The notes under the pieces: model-generated | What the model saw: only the letters and a program-made list of their open reading frames with translations | Told to the model about the DNA's origin: nothing | Database searches by the model: none | Assembly (NCBI GenBank): GCA_965153455.1 | Contig: OZ234496.1 | Span: forward strand, 21,072,304-21,136,303 | DNA: 64,000 bases | Direction: 5' to 3' | Source of the DNA: Sphagnum compactum | Taxonomy: Eukaryota; Bryophyta; Sphagnopsida; Sphagnales | Position numbers and translations under genes: made by a program | Shown here: positions 36,430 through 48,679 of the stretch, one piece after another | Position numbering within the stretch: position 1 is the stretch's first letter | Layout: each line of letters opens with the position of its first letter

Positions 36430-39400
36430 TTATAGCAGCATTCTCTTGGGATCAGATAGATTTGCATGCAAAGCCTTCAAAAATCGACCTGCAACCATCA
36501 AAGAAACAAAGCTTAAAAAGCCCAATCCACGTACCTTCATTGGATCAATATGTGTAAGCAGAAGACTGTCATAGTTTCTCTGATATTCTACAAAACAGAT
36601 GGATAATCAACATCTTGAGGAGAGAAAAACCCACCTCCAGTTTCACCATCATAGACACGATGATCTACAGACAAAGTGACAAGCATTTGGGTCACAGTCT
36701 TGGGCCTTCCTCCACCTAGCAACCAGTTCTCATTCTTTGTTAGTAACAATAGTGCACATACAAAGAGTACCAGACCTAGCCAGAAGCATATATTTTGCAA
36801 GCAGAGGGCACTGAAGGGTTGCATACCATCTGCATCCTCCTCCCAAACCACCTTCTTCACACCCCTGCCAACAGCCAATATGCATGCCTGCATGCCAGAG
36901 GGTCCCATCAACCACTGATTAAATTGTACAGCAACAAATAGTCTCTATCTGTTGTGCGAGTCATATGACCTCGCTCCTCACATAGCCAGTGATCATGATC
37001 TCCTTTGATCCAGAGTCAAAGTTGTGTACTCTACCTGAGGAGGATTTATAATAGCAGAAAATTGGTCCACTGAGAACATTCCAAGGTTTGAGATGCTGCA
37101 CAAAATAACCAAGCATCCAACCAGTATTTAGTGCAATGCAGGAACAATGCCAAGGCAGCACAAACATTTCTGCTCCACTTAGCAGCAGATAGCTAACATC
37201 TAGTGTGCATATCATACAGAGCTTACCTTCTCCCATTTCCTGCATGCAGAGTGAAACAAGATACTGACCTGAAAGTGCCACCTTGAAACTCATTTGGCTT
37301 CAACTTGCCTGCTCGGGCCCTCTCAGCGAGCGATTTTACCTGATGGCACAGCATAGAGAATCCTCTTTCACATATGAAAATTCACAAAATTTGGAGTAGG
37401 GTTAATCATGGAAATCAATCACAACACCACATGCCTGAAAGAATTACCTCTGAAGAGATATCTGATAATGATTTCTGGTCTGCATTCTTCAAAATTGGTG
37501 TCATCAGTCCCTGCAAATAAAATTGAGCACCATCAGCACTCAATTGTCCAGACAAATACAACCTTTCTCCAACCTGAAACCCACAGTGCAGACCTCCCAT
37601 GCAGTCCCAACAAGCATACACACACCCTACCTTCTCAGTGGCAACAGCAACACAGATATCAATGGAGTTGTTCTTCACTCTGGTTCCTGCCTTGTCATCC
37701 CAAAATGCTGCATAGCAACCAGCCATAGTTATTATCCAATCTGCATTGAAGATTCCACTACTCAGGTTTCACAACAAAGGTGTAGTCTGCACATCAAGCT
37801 TACCATTTGCCTCAGGCACTTCTTTCAAAGCAAGAGCTGTGGCCCTGATAATAAAATCATTTACTGATATAGAAACACCATGATTCTCTGCATCATGCCC
37901 ATACCAACCACTTTGTATAAACATGGCTGTTCAATAACCACCTTCTCTCACCTAAATTTCAGAAGTTCCAGCATAAGAATCAGAACTGCATCCCCACAGC
38001 AATCTGATTTGAAACTTCCACATCATGGATTTTATGCATTTAACCTCCGAGAGGAAAAGTTTCAACAGCCAGTAGCCATGTTAATAGACAAATGGATCAT
38101 CAGATACAGAAAAACAGTGGAAGGTATCAAATCATATGAGCAACAGACCTTTCAGTTCTTTTCGAAGGTCAAGAGTTGGATCCAAAAGAGTAGCTGACAG
38201 CAGCACACCAGCAAACAACCACTAAACAATGTCAATGTGGACTTTGGGATCACATAGACCTAGAGGTTAACACATCATTACAAAAAGTGAGGGCAGTGGA
38301 CTTTGGACATGGATTTCTTTGTGTGTAAACAGGTTAACATCCAATCATAGAACTGGTGGCAAGAAGTTGAACTTGAAGCTTGGAGATCAGAAACCGTTTC
38401 AAATATGAAATTCACAGACATGATGCAACCTGCTGACCTGCTTCAAGATAAGCATGTGGTATGCCAGACTTGGATTCCACCAGTCGCTTTGCTATGATCT
38501 GAAAAACAATTAATCCATGAGTTGCCATTATAAGTTAATTGCAAACACTTCACCATTTGCAAACATGTATGAAGATTGTATTCTAGAAAAGACGCTATGG
38601 ACTGGGATTTCAACTGCTGATTCATCAATGCCATACATACCTTCCGAATCTGGCTGGTGGGAATATCTTCATAACTTAATGCTGGGCTAGAAGCTGCTGG
38701 GACTTTAGCAGGTGCAGATATCTTAGAAGCAGCAGCAGGAGTTGATTTTGACTTTGGTAATAATCCACTTTTCATTGCAGCTAACACATCACCTTTCACC
38801 AGCATTCCATGAGGACCTGTCCCAGTTAATTGTGAGGCATCCAATCCACTTTCAGCAAGTAGTTTCCTCACTGCTGGCCCAAATTTACCCTGCACAGCTG
38901 AAGAAGACAAAGGAGCTGGAGTAGCAGGTGCATGTGCTTGTGACTGTCCCTCTGCTGCTTTTGGTGCTTGCTCACTTGCTGAGGGAGTAGAAGCTTCACT
39001 GCTGTAACTTGCAAATTTCTCCAACTCTTGATCACTCTCAGCCTACATTCACATTCCCACAACATCACCATCTCGAATAGAACCCCATTCTCTCTTCAAT
39101 GTACTGTTCCATTTATCTAAAGACCCCTCTAGATCTTTTGTACATGATTTAATCATCTCCTGCACCAGATAACCAACAGATGATTGCTTTGCAGAGTGAT
39201 TGGCAGTATCTTAGACAGTGTCAGCAGCACAGTAGCAGACTGCAGACCATTCAGAAAGAAAGCAGGTGACAGTATGTGTGGGAGGTGCTTACAATCACAC
39301 AAAGCCCTCTGCCAACCTGAACATCCTTTGTGCCAGATGGTATAAGAATCTTGGCCATAACTCTGCAGTCACATCACACCCCAACACTCATTGTAGTGGA

Positions 39401-42400
39401 TGCCTGCAAGTCCAAATACATTGATGGTTTGCTGCATGAAGCTCAACAGCTTGCTAGTTGTAACAACACAACTTGACAGATGATTGGATCCCATACCACC
39501 AGGTGCAATAGTTCCTTGGTTTGCAACGTCTGCAAATATTCTGCTTGCTAAGTTTCCAGTAGTTGATGGTGTGATATGATTCTGTAGTTTACAACCCTCT
39601 GGAGATGATTTTCCAAAGGGACATGGTCTCATGGATTGGTGCTTCTTTACCCTCTATCTACTTTTCTTGCTTGCATTGGGTATTTACAGAGCAAGATCCA
39701 CAAACAAAGAAAAGAAAGAAATGCTTTGACCTCTGGTTCTTAAGTAACAAACATGCAGCAGGGCAGCTTTAGATGGACATATCCCAATGTGTCTTGAACG
39801 TGCTCCTGTTGCATACTAATATGAATGTTGCCAGAACAGTCACAAGGACATACCCATCCTCCAAGGACTCAAAGTCAAGAGTAGCCTTGTCTGTCTCAAT
39901 GTCGCAGAGCACATCACCTGCTGCTACCTGCCATGAGATTCTTCTCCTCAGGTGCACTCTACAAGGGGAGCTGTTCTGGCCATTGAAATTTTTTAAATAA
40001 CAAAAGAGTTGCTTGCAAAGTAATAAACTGCAAAACCAGGTGCAAGTGGAGCACAATAAAGAGATGATCTTTTAGCACACCACAGCTCTTTACCTTGTCT
40101 CCTTCCTTCTTTTTCCAAGTGCCAACATTCCCCTGGGTCTGCAGAAGAAAATACATGAAATTGTCAGACCCTAACAACACGAATAGCATGACATTTCCCC
40201 TAAGCTTAGACACCTTCAGAAAGTTTTGAGCCATAAGAGATGTTGACAGAACACAACATACCATTGTTGGAGAAAGTGCAGGCATTGACAACACTTCATG
40301 AGGTGGGAGGTCAACCAGGGGGAAACTAGGATGAGGTGGGGGGGAGTGTGAAGATGATCTGGCTTGTTCCTGTGGTTGGGAGGCCTGTGATGCCGTTCGC
40401 CCATCTTCCTCCTGACTGTAGCTTGTAAATTTCTCCAATCCTTCTTTACTCTCAGCCTATTTCCAGGATTCCACATCATCCAAATGTCCAGTTTCTAAAT
40501 CAATTTTCCTTGACCAACAATGAGTGATGCAGCGCAAAGAAGACAGAGAAAAAGGAGCATCAAAAGTGCTTACAACTACACAAAGTGCCTGGCCAACAGG
40601 AATGTCCTTGGTGCCTGCTGGAATAAGAATCTTAGCCAAGACTCTGCAGTGAAGTCACACCCCCCAGTATTTATAAGTTCTTGAAGCTCCAACTCCCAGG
40701 TTCTTGATCAAGCTACTTGCAATTTAGAGGCACATAACCTTGATATGCATCAACACTGCTGGTCTCTCATGACCAATAATACCAGACAGGTTGAAAGTTT
40801 AGAAGTCTTGAGCATAGGTATATATGTGTACCCATCCTCCAGTGACTCAAAGTCAATAGTGGCTTTGTCGGTCTCAATATCACATAGCACATCTCCTGCT
40901 GCTACCTGCCATACTATCCTTTGAGTACCATTATGTTACTAGAATAAAACCCTCTGCAGAAACTTAGAGTCAGCAGCAGATACCAGGTACTTAATGCACA
41001 AAACTAATTTCACAATTGTGAAGTTGAAGCACCACCTTGAGTGGACTATGTCTCTTACCATATCTCCCTCTTTCTTCTTCCACTTTCCAACATTCCCTTG
41101 AGTCTGCAGACAATTAAGGAACAATGTGAGAACATATTTCTCTACACAATGAACCCTCCAAGGACTTTGACCTCCAAACACATTACCATTGTGGGAGATA
41201 GTGCAGGCATTGTCAAAACTTCATGAGGTGGCAGGTCAGATGGAGGAGAGCGTTGAGGACTGGGAGATGGTGCAGTGGCTGGTGGTGAGGATGGTGATGC
41301 TTGCTGCTTTGGTTGTGGAGAGGGTGTAGGCCCAGCTCCTGCAGAATATGATGCAAATTGCTCCACACCTTCTGCACTCTCAGCCTACATCCAACATTTC
41401 AGGTTAGTTCAGTCTTTTTACCAAAAAAATAAGCAGTATGCTGAATATGCATAATGACCATTCTCTATTCAAATAATGCAGACGACTGCACACTGCTCCT
41501 TTATCTCAGCCTTTGCTGGAGTCATAAAAATTGGTCATGTTTCTTAATCCTGACTCTAGAAGGCACTTACAACTACACAAAGTGCTTGGCCAACTGGCAC
41601 ATCCTTTGTTCCAGCTGGTATCAAAATTTTAGCCAAAACTCTGCAAGGACAAGGCAATCCAGGATCAGCAATACAGAAGCATACAAGTCTAGGTTCAGTA
41701 CAGAGCCAATTCAACAGCAAGAGATCATAGCTCTAAAACATTACACAAACACAACTAATGGTCTCCATACAGAAAATTGCTCTACTGAGTCCACCCATCT
41801 GAAACCATGTGTCTGAGTCTCCACCCCAAAAGGGGAGGATGGAAGGAATTCAAAGTTCTTCTAATGTGAGTGAAAAAAGTGTACCCATCCTCCAAGGATT
41901 CAAAATCAAGAGTAGCCTTGTCCGTTTCAATATCGCACAACACATCCCCAGCTGCTACCTGCCATGTTCTCTCTATATTCATCATTTTTTACATGAACAG
42001 GTTTAATATTTGTACAGATGCTCAGGAAACTCCCTGCATTTTGAGTTGTCAGACAACTGATTTAAACTAAAGCTGTAAACAAAGCACTTTTCAGATCCTT
42101 ACCTTCTCCCCTTCTTTCTTCTTCCACTTCCCCACATTTCCTTGAGTCTGCATGAGAGAAAACAGCATTGTCAATACGGTTGCTGACAAAGATGAGCAAT
42201 TCTGCAGAGCTACAATCTCAAACACCAACACAAAAAGACAGTACACAAGTACACATATCGAGCTAGGATATCCTCATGAGATGATAACAGAACAGCCACA
42301 AATAGATCAAGCATGCTGATGAGCATACTGAAGAATCCTGGAAAACTAAAAGCAGTCATTCGAAACCGTAGAAATGTGTAACACATAGGTGGTCTCCTTT

Positions 42401-43784
42401 CCATTGAAACCCACCATTGTGGGTGACAGTGCTGGCATTGTCAAAACTTCGTGAGGTGGTAGGCCTGATTCCAGTTAGAAGACAACATACTTGTCAGTTA
42501 CAGTCTGTATGAGCGCCCTTGAAATGTATGGAGCAGGACTTCCTACACACATTCTCAAATGTTTCAATGGTTTTGCAACAAATCCATTTGTGATGCAGCC
42601 ACCAGATTCACTCCACACAATCCTCATTCTATGGAGGTTTGCTATGCACTAAAAAAGAGAAGCACTCCAATGCAGAGAAATGGTGTAGAGTTATTACAAA
42701 AAGAGCAACTACATCAGAAAAAACTGGTGAAAAGAGAAGGCATACCACCAGAACTATAGCTGCGAACACCATATGCTGACTGCACAACCCAATACAAACA
42801 TAATCTCATGGAATTTATAGAACTCTAACAAGCATTCCTGGTCAGGCTATGCATGGAATCATAGCAGAAAGTTCAATAAATCACACACACAACAAATAAT
42901 ATGGGTGTGTTGAGAGCAAAAATAATTGTGCACAACTGGGTTGTAAGTCAGGTAGGTTTTCACACCACTATTGTGAAAACCCATCAACAATACAAGAGGT
43001 AAAAATGTTTAGCCAATTTACAAAGCAAAGTAAGTACCTTGGCAGTCAGGAAGCCATACTGCTCCTCGATGAAGGATGCAGAGAAGTAGCCGTTCCTGTG
43101 ATCCATGCCTATTGTCAAGTGAGTAGCTAAAACTGGATTCAGAACTGGCTGACTACTTGCACATGATCAGGACCATAAATCCTAGAGAGGAAAACTAGTT
43201 GAGGCAAACCAGATTGAGCTGACTATACTTAAACAACGCAAGGGTTTCAGATCAAGTGCAAGCTGATAAAACCTAGCATCCTGAAGAGGGATCAACTGCT
43301 CCTTTCTTGCATCAGGCACACTGCATCCAAACCAATCGAAACACAATTCCCTGATTATCGTCACGGCCAATCAATCAGGTCACCTCGATTCTTTCCCTTC
43401 CTACTGTATGTCCAAATGTCCTAAGACGGAGCTGTAGATCGACCAGCTTGCGGAAGCATCTTAACCTGAACCTAGTTTTTTCGATCCTGCTTTCCTGCAG
43501 GATTCCCTCTCAATCAATGTTCGCGTAATTCAAAATCCTGGGATCTTCCACACTACCTCCAAGATCCGCCACCAGGCAGTCAGCCCCACAGCTTGATTGG
43601 TCACAGCGAGGGACGATCGAGCAAATTGATGGAATGTAAAAGGCACGAGAGATATTGAATAAGAGTACCGGGTGTAATACCATCTGGTTGAGACGGCAGT
43701 GCGGCGAAGACTGGAAGCCAAGACTCGCGCCATACGCTCCCGTGCGATCCCCGAGCGACAGAGTGCCGCCATCGCCGCTGGCAA
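36430..43784 (-). CDS. Mitochondrial pyruvate dehydrogenase E2 with three lipoyl domains
   Basis: Dihydrolipoamide acetyltransferase, the core of the mitochondrial pyruvate dehydrogenase complex: its lipoyl arms carry acetyl groups from E1, transfer them to CoA, and are reoxidised by E3. The model has 25 exons with GT..AG borders: 43784-43669, 43108-43038, 42464-42415, 42147-42103, 41958-41885, 41640-41571, 41384-41187, 41103-41059, 40905-40832, 40643-40574, 40456-40262, 40138-40094, 39927-39854, 39362-39293, 39042-38641, 38498-38438, 38193-38149, 37887-37804, 37707-37631, 37510-37448, 37339-37269, 37095-37035, 36887-36827, 36715-36635, 36488-36430. Lengths sum to 2262 nt, all phases close, giving 753 residues. 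Order: arginine-rich presequence (MPAAMAALCRSGIARERMAR), lipoyl domains about 63-142, 192-271 and 320-399 (lysines 108, 237, 365), A/P/S-rich linkers, E3/E1-binding domain about 453-490, acetyltransferase core to the end with DHRVYDG (His726) and C-terminal RMLL. Plant E2 proteins I know have one or two lipoyl domains. Exon 2 is the least certain. Confidence 0.95.
38641..39042 (-). other. E2 subunit-binding domain and linkers (exon 15)
   Basis: One 402-bp exon. It starts with a fourth related linker (AESDQELEKFASYS), then an A/P-rich arm, the peripheral-subunit-binding domain (FGPAVRKLLAESGLDASQLT, GTGPHGMLVKGDVLAAM), and a second A/P/K-rich arm. It ends at SYEDIPTSQIRK, where the catalytic domain begins. 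Confidence 0.95.
39293..40456 (-). other. E2 linker and lipoyl cassette 3 (exons 11-14)
   Basis: Linker starts AESKEGLEKFTSYS. The domain has PPHEVLSMPALSPTM, TQGNVGTWKKKEGDK, ETDKATLDFESLEDG (lysine 365) and AKILIPSGTKDVQVGRGLCV, the most diverged last exon of the three. Exon lengths 195, 45, 74 and 70 bp. Confidence 0.95.
40574..41384 (-). other. E2 linker and lipoyl cassette 2 (exons 7-10)
   Basis: Linker starts AESAEGVEQFASYS and is rich in P, S, Q and A, as expected for a flexible arm. The domain then repeats PPHEVLTMPALSPTM, TQGNVGKWKKKEGDM and ETDKATIDFESLEDG (lysine 237). Exon lengths 198, 45, 74 and 70 bp. Confidence 0.95.
41571..42464 (-). other. E2 lipoyl cassette 1 (exons 3-6)
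   Basis: Encodes PPHEVLTMPALSPTM, TQGNVGKWKKKEGEK, VAAGDVLCDIETDKATLDFE and AKILIPAGTKDVPVGQALCV. The lysine in ETDKA (residue 108) is the lipoylation site. The last three exons are 45, 74 and 70 bp, as in the other two cassettes. Confidence 0.95.
42513..42930 (+). repeat. Direct repeat flanking the E2 gene, intron-2 copy
   Basis: Same sequence family and orientation as 35258-35690. It lies in the 573-bp intron between E2 exons 2 and 3, immediately before the lipoyl cassettes. Confidence 0.9.
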
Positions 43785-44340
43785 GCGGACACAGAAGGGA
43801 GAGGCAGTAGAGGTACCGGGAGTCGATCGTGCGTTTTCTTGTTCCCGAAGACGTAACTGTTTCTCCTGAAAAGGCTATCTAGACAAACCGACTGGCCTGT
43901 TGGTAGATTTTCCAGAAGCAGCACCGCCGGAGAAATGCATCTCATCAACAAAACGTACCTATAGAGGGTGAGAGAGAAGACGAGCGAGCGCCGTGGTCCG
44001 CGGAGCTTGACAGAGGCGGAGATCGCTGCCACCGTGAAAAGGAGGTTGCGAATCGGAAACCCTTGAATTAGACGACTCGCCACAGAGGCGCGTAACACCC
44101 ACCACTGCCAAAAAAGAGAGCTCGACAAATGCGTGTCGGCGAGAAGACGACGCCCCAAAGAAAGATTCCCAACCGCCTGGATCCCGCAGCTATAATGGAT
44201 GTGTTTCCACGATCTTACAGACTGTCAGTCTCGCCCTCTGTCGCGCACTGTATCGTCGTATCAATTCTCAATTTCTGATGCGAATCAAGTATGTAGCATC
44301 CAGGATTGTCGTGAACTCTAGTGCCCTAATCTTCAGTGCT
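43785..44340 (-). promoter_or_regulatory. E2 gene 5' region
   Basis: GC-rich DNA directly upstream of the E2 start codon; it must hold the E2 promoter and 5' untranslated region. No TATA box is obvious. From about 43937 outward it is duplicated at 26020-27690, where it lies upstream of the kinase pseudogene in the same orientation. Large frames here on either strand have no domain. Confidence 0.55.
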
Positions 44341-45170
44341 GGGAAGAGCGAAGAAGGTTGGAGTTTGCAGAGAGTGAAGGAGTATCACACTCAATAATGA
44401 TTTCTGACACAACACCAACTTATTTCAAAACGTTTATTAGCAGAAGTTCATCTCTGAGTTCGATCCTAGAATTCAAATTAGCATTGTTTGCAGCAATGGG
44501 TATTTATCGATACTCAGATTTGCTCCTTTCGCCTCTGGGATTCAATTCTTTGTGAATTCTGCAAGGAGCAGAAGCTGCCGTCCCACAGATAACTTGGTAC
44601 AAAACCCCTGTTTTAGGTCTTTTATGATCCCCCAGCAATTTTGCATAGAAGGTTGGGTTTCTTTCTTAGGATCCGGGGCTCACTTCATTCCACGTGCTGC
44701 AAGAAGGGAACTCAAGTTGTCAACTGGTTTGGCAAGTTGTTACAACTTTGATACCCAGAGATTCAGACATAGCAGTGTTTTTGGTCTTAGAAACGTTGGT
44801 GTTTGTGGAACAAGAGGTAGGAATGAATTAGCAACAAGGTAATTTGGATCATTGGTGGGCTTCAAGAGATTGTGTTTGAGGAGGCAAAAGCTGATGGAGT
44901 CAATGGGGTGTGATGGTAGCTTGTCAATACTAACAAGGTGATGGTCTGACACTTTGTGAGCATCTCTCATAAGTCTATGACCACACTCACTGTCATGTTA
45001 CGTTCAAAGTGTCGTTGTGAAGACTTCTGTGCAATCTCATCTAAAGCTATAACTCAATATGCCGCGTTCTAGCTCCAGCAGTGAGCATTGTTTGTTAAGG
45101 TGAGCATTGTTGAAAGACTGAGGACAGATGGGTATGAGACAAAATGTAAGGAATGCAGCTAAAAGACTCA
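43937..45170. repeat. Segmental duplication, copy 2
   Basis: Partner of 26020-27690. On the plus strand it includes an open frame (44552-44842) whose end (SSVFGLRNVGVCGTR, followed by a possible donor GTAGGA) resembles an organellar presequence. The equivalent frame in copy 1 needs compensating frameshifts and ends in a stop, so coding potential is doubtful. It could be the noncoding first exon of a divergently transcribed gene. Confidence 0.75.
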
Positions 45171-48100
45171 TATTAGACAGTAGAGAAACACACATGACAT
45201 TGAAAACCATACTCTCATCTTGGATTTTGATGTACTACTATGTCTCTTCCTTAATTGCAAATCTTCATTGAAACTGGCAAGTGACAATGTCAGTGCGATT
45301 TTTTTGGGGAGAGGGGCTGATGAAATTGCAGGATTACGCAGACAATGAGCATAAAGAAGAATCTCATAGATGTGTTAGCTTGTTAAACTTAGGTTTTATA
45401 TTCTGCAGGAAGAAGATGCTGACAGAGAGGAAGTTGATGAGGAAGGGATATACTTCTCTTGAACTTTGCACATTCAAGTTCAAATATCCATGCATTCTAC
45501 TGCATTGGGATAATTATTCTGTTTGGAAACTGTCAGTTGTTTCCTGGTCCCATTGTTAGATTTTCTGAATGGAGAAAGCCTTTTTCTTATGCTGACATCT
45601 ATATTTTTTTTGAATCCAGGAATCCAAAAGAAAGACAAAGTCAAGCCTCATGGGACAAATTCCTTTAAGAAAGGTGCTGTTCATCAAGCCCAAGAAAGAG
45701 ATGGAGCCTGTGAAATAGAAGGGGGAGGAACAGTGCAAAATAAGTCAGGAAGAGGTATTTAAGGAAGTTGCTTAAATAGGTTGAATCTTTATTTATCTAT
45801 TCAACCATGTGTCATAGGAATGAGAGGCCTCAGATCTGTGCAGGGTTCAATTGTCATCTTCTACAAGTTTTTAACTGCTTGCACACATGCCTTCATCTCA
45901 ATCTAATGGGTTGAGTACTATGGTTGTAGAGATTCACAACTGATTGTTGCTAGAAATTATGCTGGCATGTAATGAGATCATCAAGCTAAAAGGCAATTAT
46001 GTACCAGGAAATCTATCATGGTCCTCAAATTTGTTACATTTCTAGAAAATGGTTTTGGAGTAATATGCATTTTGAAGGAGGACATCTGTGATTTGTATGA
46101 TTGCTTTGCTTGTCAACTAAGCTTTGTGGCACTTGTTGGTTCTTCTCTTGCCCACAGAAAAACAAGATGTGAAGTCCACATGGAAATGTTGAACAGTGCA
46201 GTTTTCCTGTGAACTACACACTACTTGATACTGTAGAGTCCTACCACAGTTCAAGTGATGGAAGCTCACCTGATTGTTTTCTTGAGTCTGTTGGCAGGTA
46301 CCAACACTATGGAGTTCACCAAAGTGCTAGCTTTTCCAGGGATCATAACAGTGGAGCTGAGGCCTTGTAGTATAACCCTCTTTGTTTCATGCTTAGATGC
46401 TTGCTTATACAAGATTGATGAGCGAAAATGAAAGCTTACCCTTAGAGGCCTGTTGCAGCTTGAATGAAGATATTGTTGACCATTTGTATGACTATTGATA
46501 TATAGCATCCAGGAGGGCAGAATGGAAACTGGCAAAGGATTGATGAAGGGAGCACATCGAACAGTAAGGATTGCTTGCCAAAGCTATTGTACCTACTTCC
46601 TGTGGTGGTTTGCAGTTTGTTGCTGTCCAAGGCTGTGCTTGCCAGATATTACTCTGCAGCAGTATTGGGTTATAAAAGGGTGTTCACAAACAAACTTGCA
46701 GATCACTCTGACCTGATGGCTCCTCTGCCCCTTTCTTCTTCTGTGCATTGAATGTTTGATGCAGTGGATTCTGAATTTTCTGAGCTCTGCATCCTTCACA
46801 ATCGTTCATGCTTTGATTTTGGGTTCCTCAGGGTCAAAGTGGTGACAGGCCTTCTCTCGACTGATTTGGGTGCTCACAGAAGCTTGTGAAGCTAGCAGCT
46901 TTCCTACAGCTCTCTACCACACACAACAATCGTGGCAAATAATCCATCACTCATAGACTGAGTGGCCCTCTTTCTTGGTCAATTTCTCAAGCATCAGCCA
47001 ACTTTTTCTGATGCTCAGCCCAACAATTCTCTTATCCAACAATCCACCTCTACTGCAGCTGCTACTACTATCAGCCTGTCTGTTCTTGATCAGTACAAAC
47101 CCAATTAGTCCAGGAAACCTCTCACTGTGGTTGATGGTAGCATTGCACAAAACCTCAATGTGTAAACTTTTTCAACCTTCAAGCATGCAACATCTGGCAT
47201 GCACATAAACCAATGGTAGAAGTTTTTGTATCTTTACCAATTGTATGACCTGTATAGATGGCTGCTACCTGTTTCTTGTTATGCAATTGTCATCTGCTTG
47301 ATAATTTTCTTCACTCTTGCATGTACAAAGCCATGATCTGTGCAAGCAAAGTGCCCATAGCATATTCATTTCTGGATGTGTTGTGTGGCAGTTAGTCCTG
47401 AATTGTCTACTTGTCTGGATGCAATTACTTAATTATGGGTGCTTCGTTCACATTCTTAGGGTTCTCATCCATTTTTGAGTTGAATACAGGTGTTATGTAA
47501 CAACATAGTGGATTGTTTGGCATTGCAGACATGTCACTCTGCTGCAGCTACTAAATGTCAAATGTAGCTACTACCTGTCTTGGGACTATTGCTATGTTGC
47601 TCGTGTGACTATGTATTGAAAAGTTGAGTTTTGCTCTGTTTTGAGATATCTTAGAACTGGATTGATTCATGCTCATGCAGGTTAATGCTCTTTATTTGTC
47701 CAATATGAGGTCTATTCATGAAGTTTGACCTGCTTAAACAACAAATTTGGGGAGCCTATACTTATAGCACGCTTTAAGTAGGTTGCAAAGTTGAATTCTC
47801 ATCAACTCATACACAAAAGTTCACTTACAATTTGGGATGTAGACATGTTGATAATGTTCCAAGATTTGGGTCATTTAGTAAAGTGTAGATCATAGTTTGT
47901 CAAATGAAAGTAGTCTTGCACGCTTGATATGTCCAATGAATTACTCATATGGAAGAGCTTGAACATCAGTACAACAATGGGTTGTCAAAAGTTAGTTTTA
48001 AGGTGTGTGGATGCAGCTAAGGGCTATATGTGCCATGGATTGGAGTGCACTTTCTAAGTATGACCAATTTTTTTCTCATGTTGGCATAGATGTTAAAACT

Positions 48101-48679
48101 ATAAGCAAATGTGATGATAAGCTAGTAGCCAAGGTGGATTGAGGTTGTTTTTGGGGGCCCTGTTGCAAAGGATGAGGGGTGTTTTTAAATTCACGGTTTG
48201 TCTTTGCCACATTAGCATGGGTATAGTGGGTCACCCTTATAGAATCACAAGAGGATGTATGGAATCAAAGAAACTTTGGAATGTAGATGGTGTGCTTAGT
48301 GTTTTGAGATGTGCCTGATGCTTATTTTGGGAGGTGATGATGGTTTGGATATGGTGAGGTGTTGGCGCTTTGTCTACATTGTGCATTCAAGTGACATGGT
48401 GGCATGAAGTTTTCAGGCAATGGGTAGCATGGAGCTGGATATTCAAGATGGGGGAAGCAAGGAAGATCAAGGCATTAGAGAGGGGAGGACGCCTCTAAGA
48501 TCAGGGAAGAACGTTTGCAAAGCAATATTTTATGCATATGGTTACATTTTGTGCAGAAGCTTGTGGGGATTCTGATGAAAGCTGGTTTTTAGTCATTTCA
48601 ATATTTTGGCAATGAGCAGGACTTTCATGTTGCAGGATTCCTTTCAACTCAATTTCAATGAGAATGTGAACTCATTGAA
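45171..48679. other. Intergenic DNA with isolated exon-like pieces
   Basis: Weak exon-like pieces occur at about 45409-45450 (after TTCTGCAG, reading EEDADREEVDEEG) and 45620-45760 (after GAATCCAG). They do not join in phase to anything. No known gene was recognised. Confidence 0.45.

Noticed and set aside
43038-43108. Alternative reading of E2 exon 2 (MDHRNGYFSASFIEEQYGF)
   Set aside because: It looks more protein-like, but it does not match the phase of either neighbouring exon. The reading used joins both in phase. It remains possible that this exon is part of another transcript.
43601-44158. 185-codon frame on the minus strand covering the E2 5' end
   Set aside because: It overlaps E2 exon 1 in another frame and arises from GC-rich promoter DNA. 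The MPAAMAALC frame continues in phase into the rest of E2, while this one does not.
44552-44842. Presequence-like plus-strand frame
   Set aside because: No downstream exon joins it in phase, and the duplicate copy keeps the end frame only through compensating indels.
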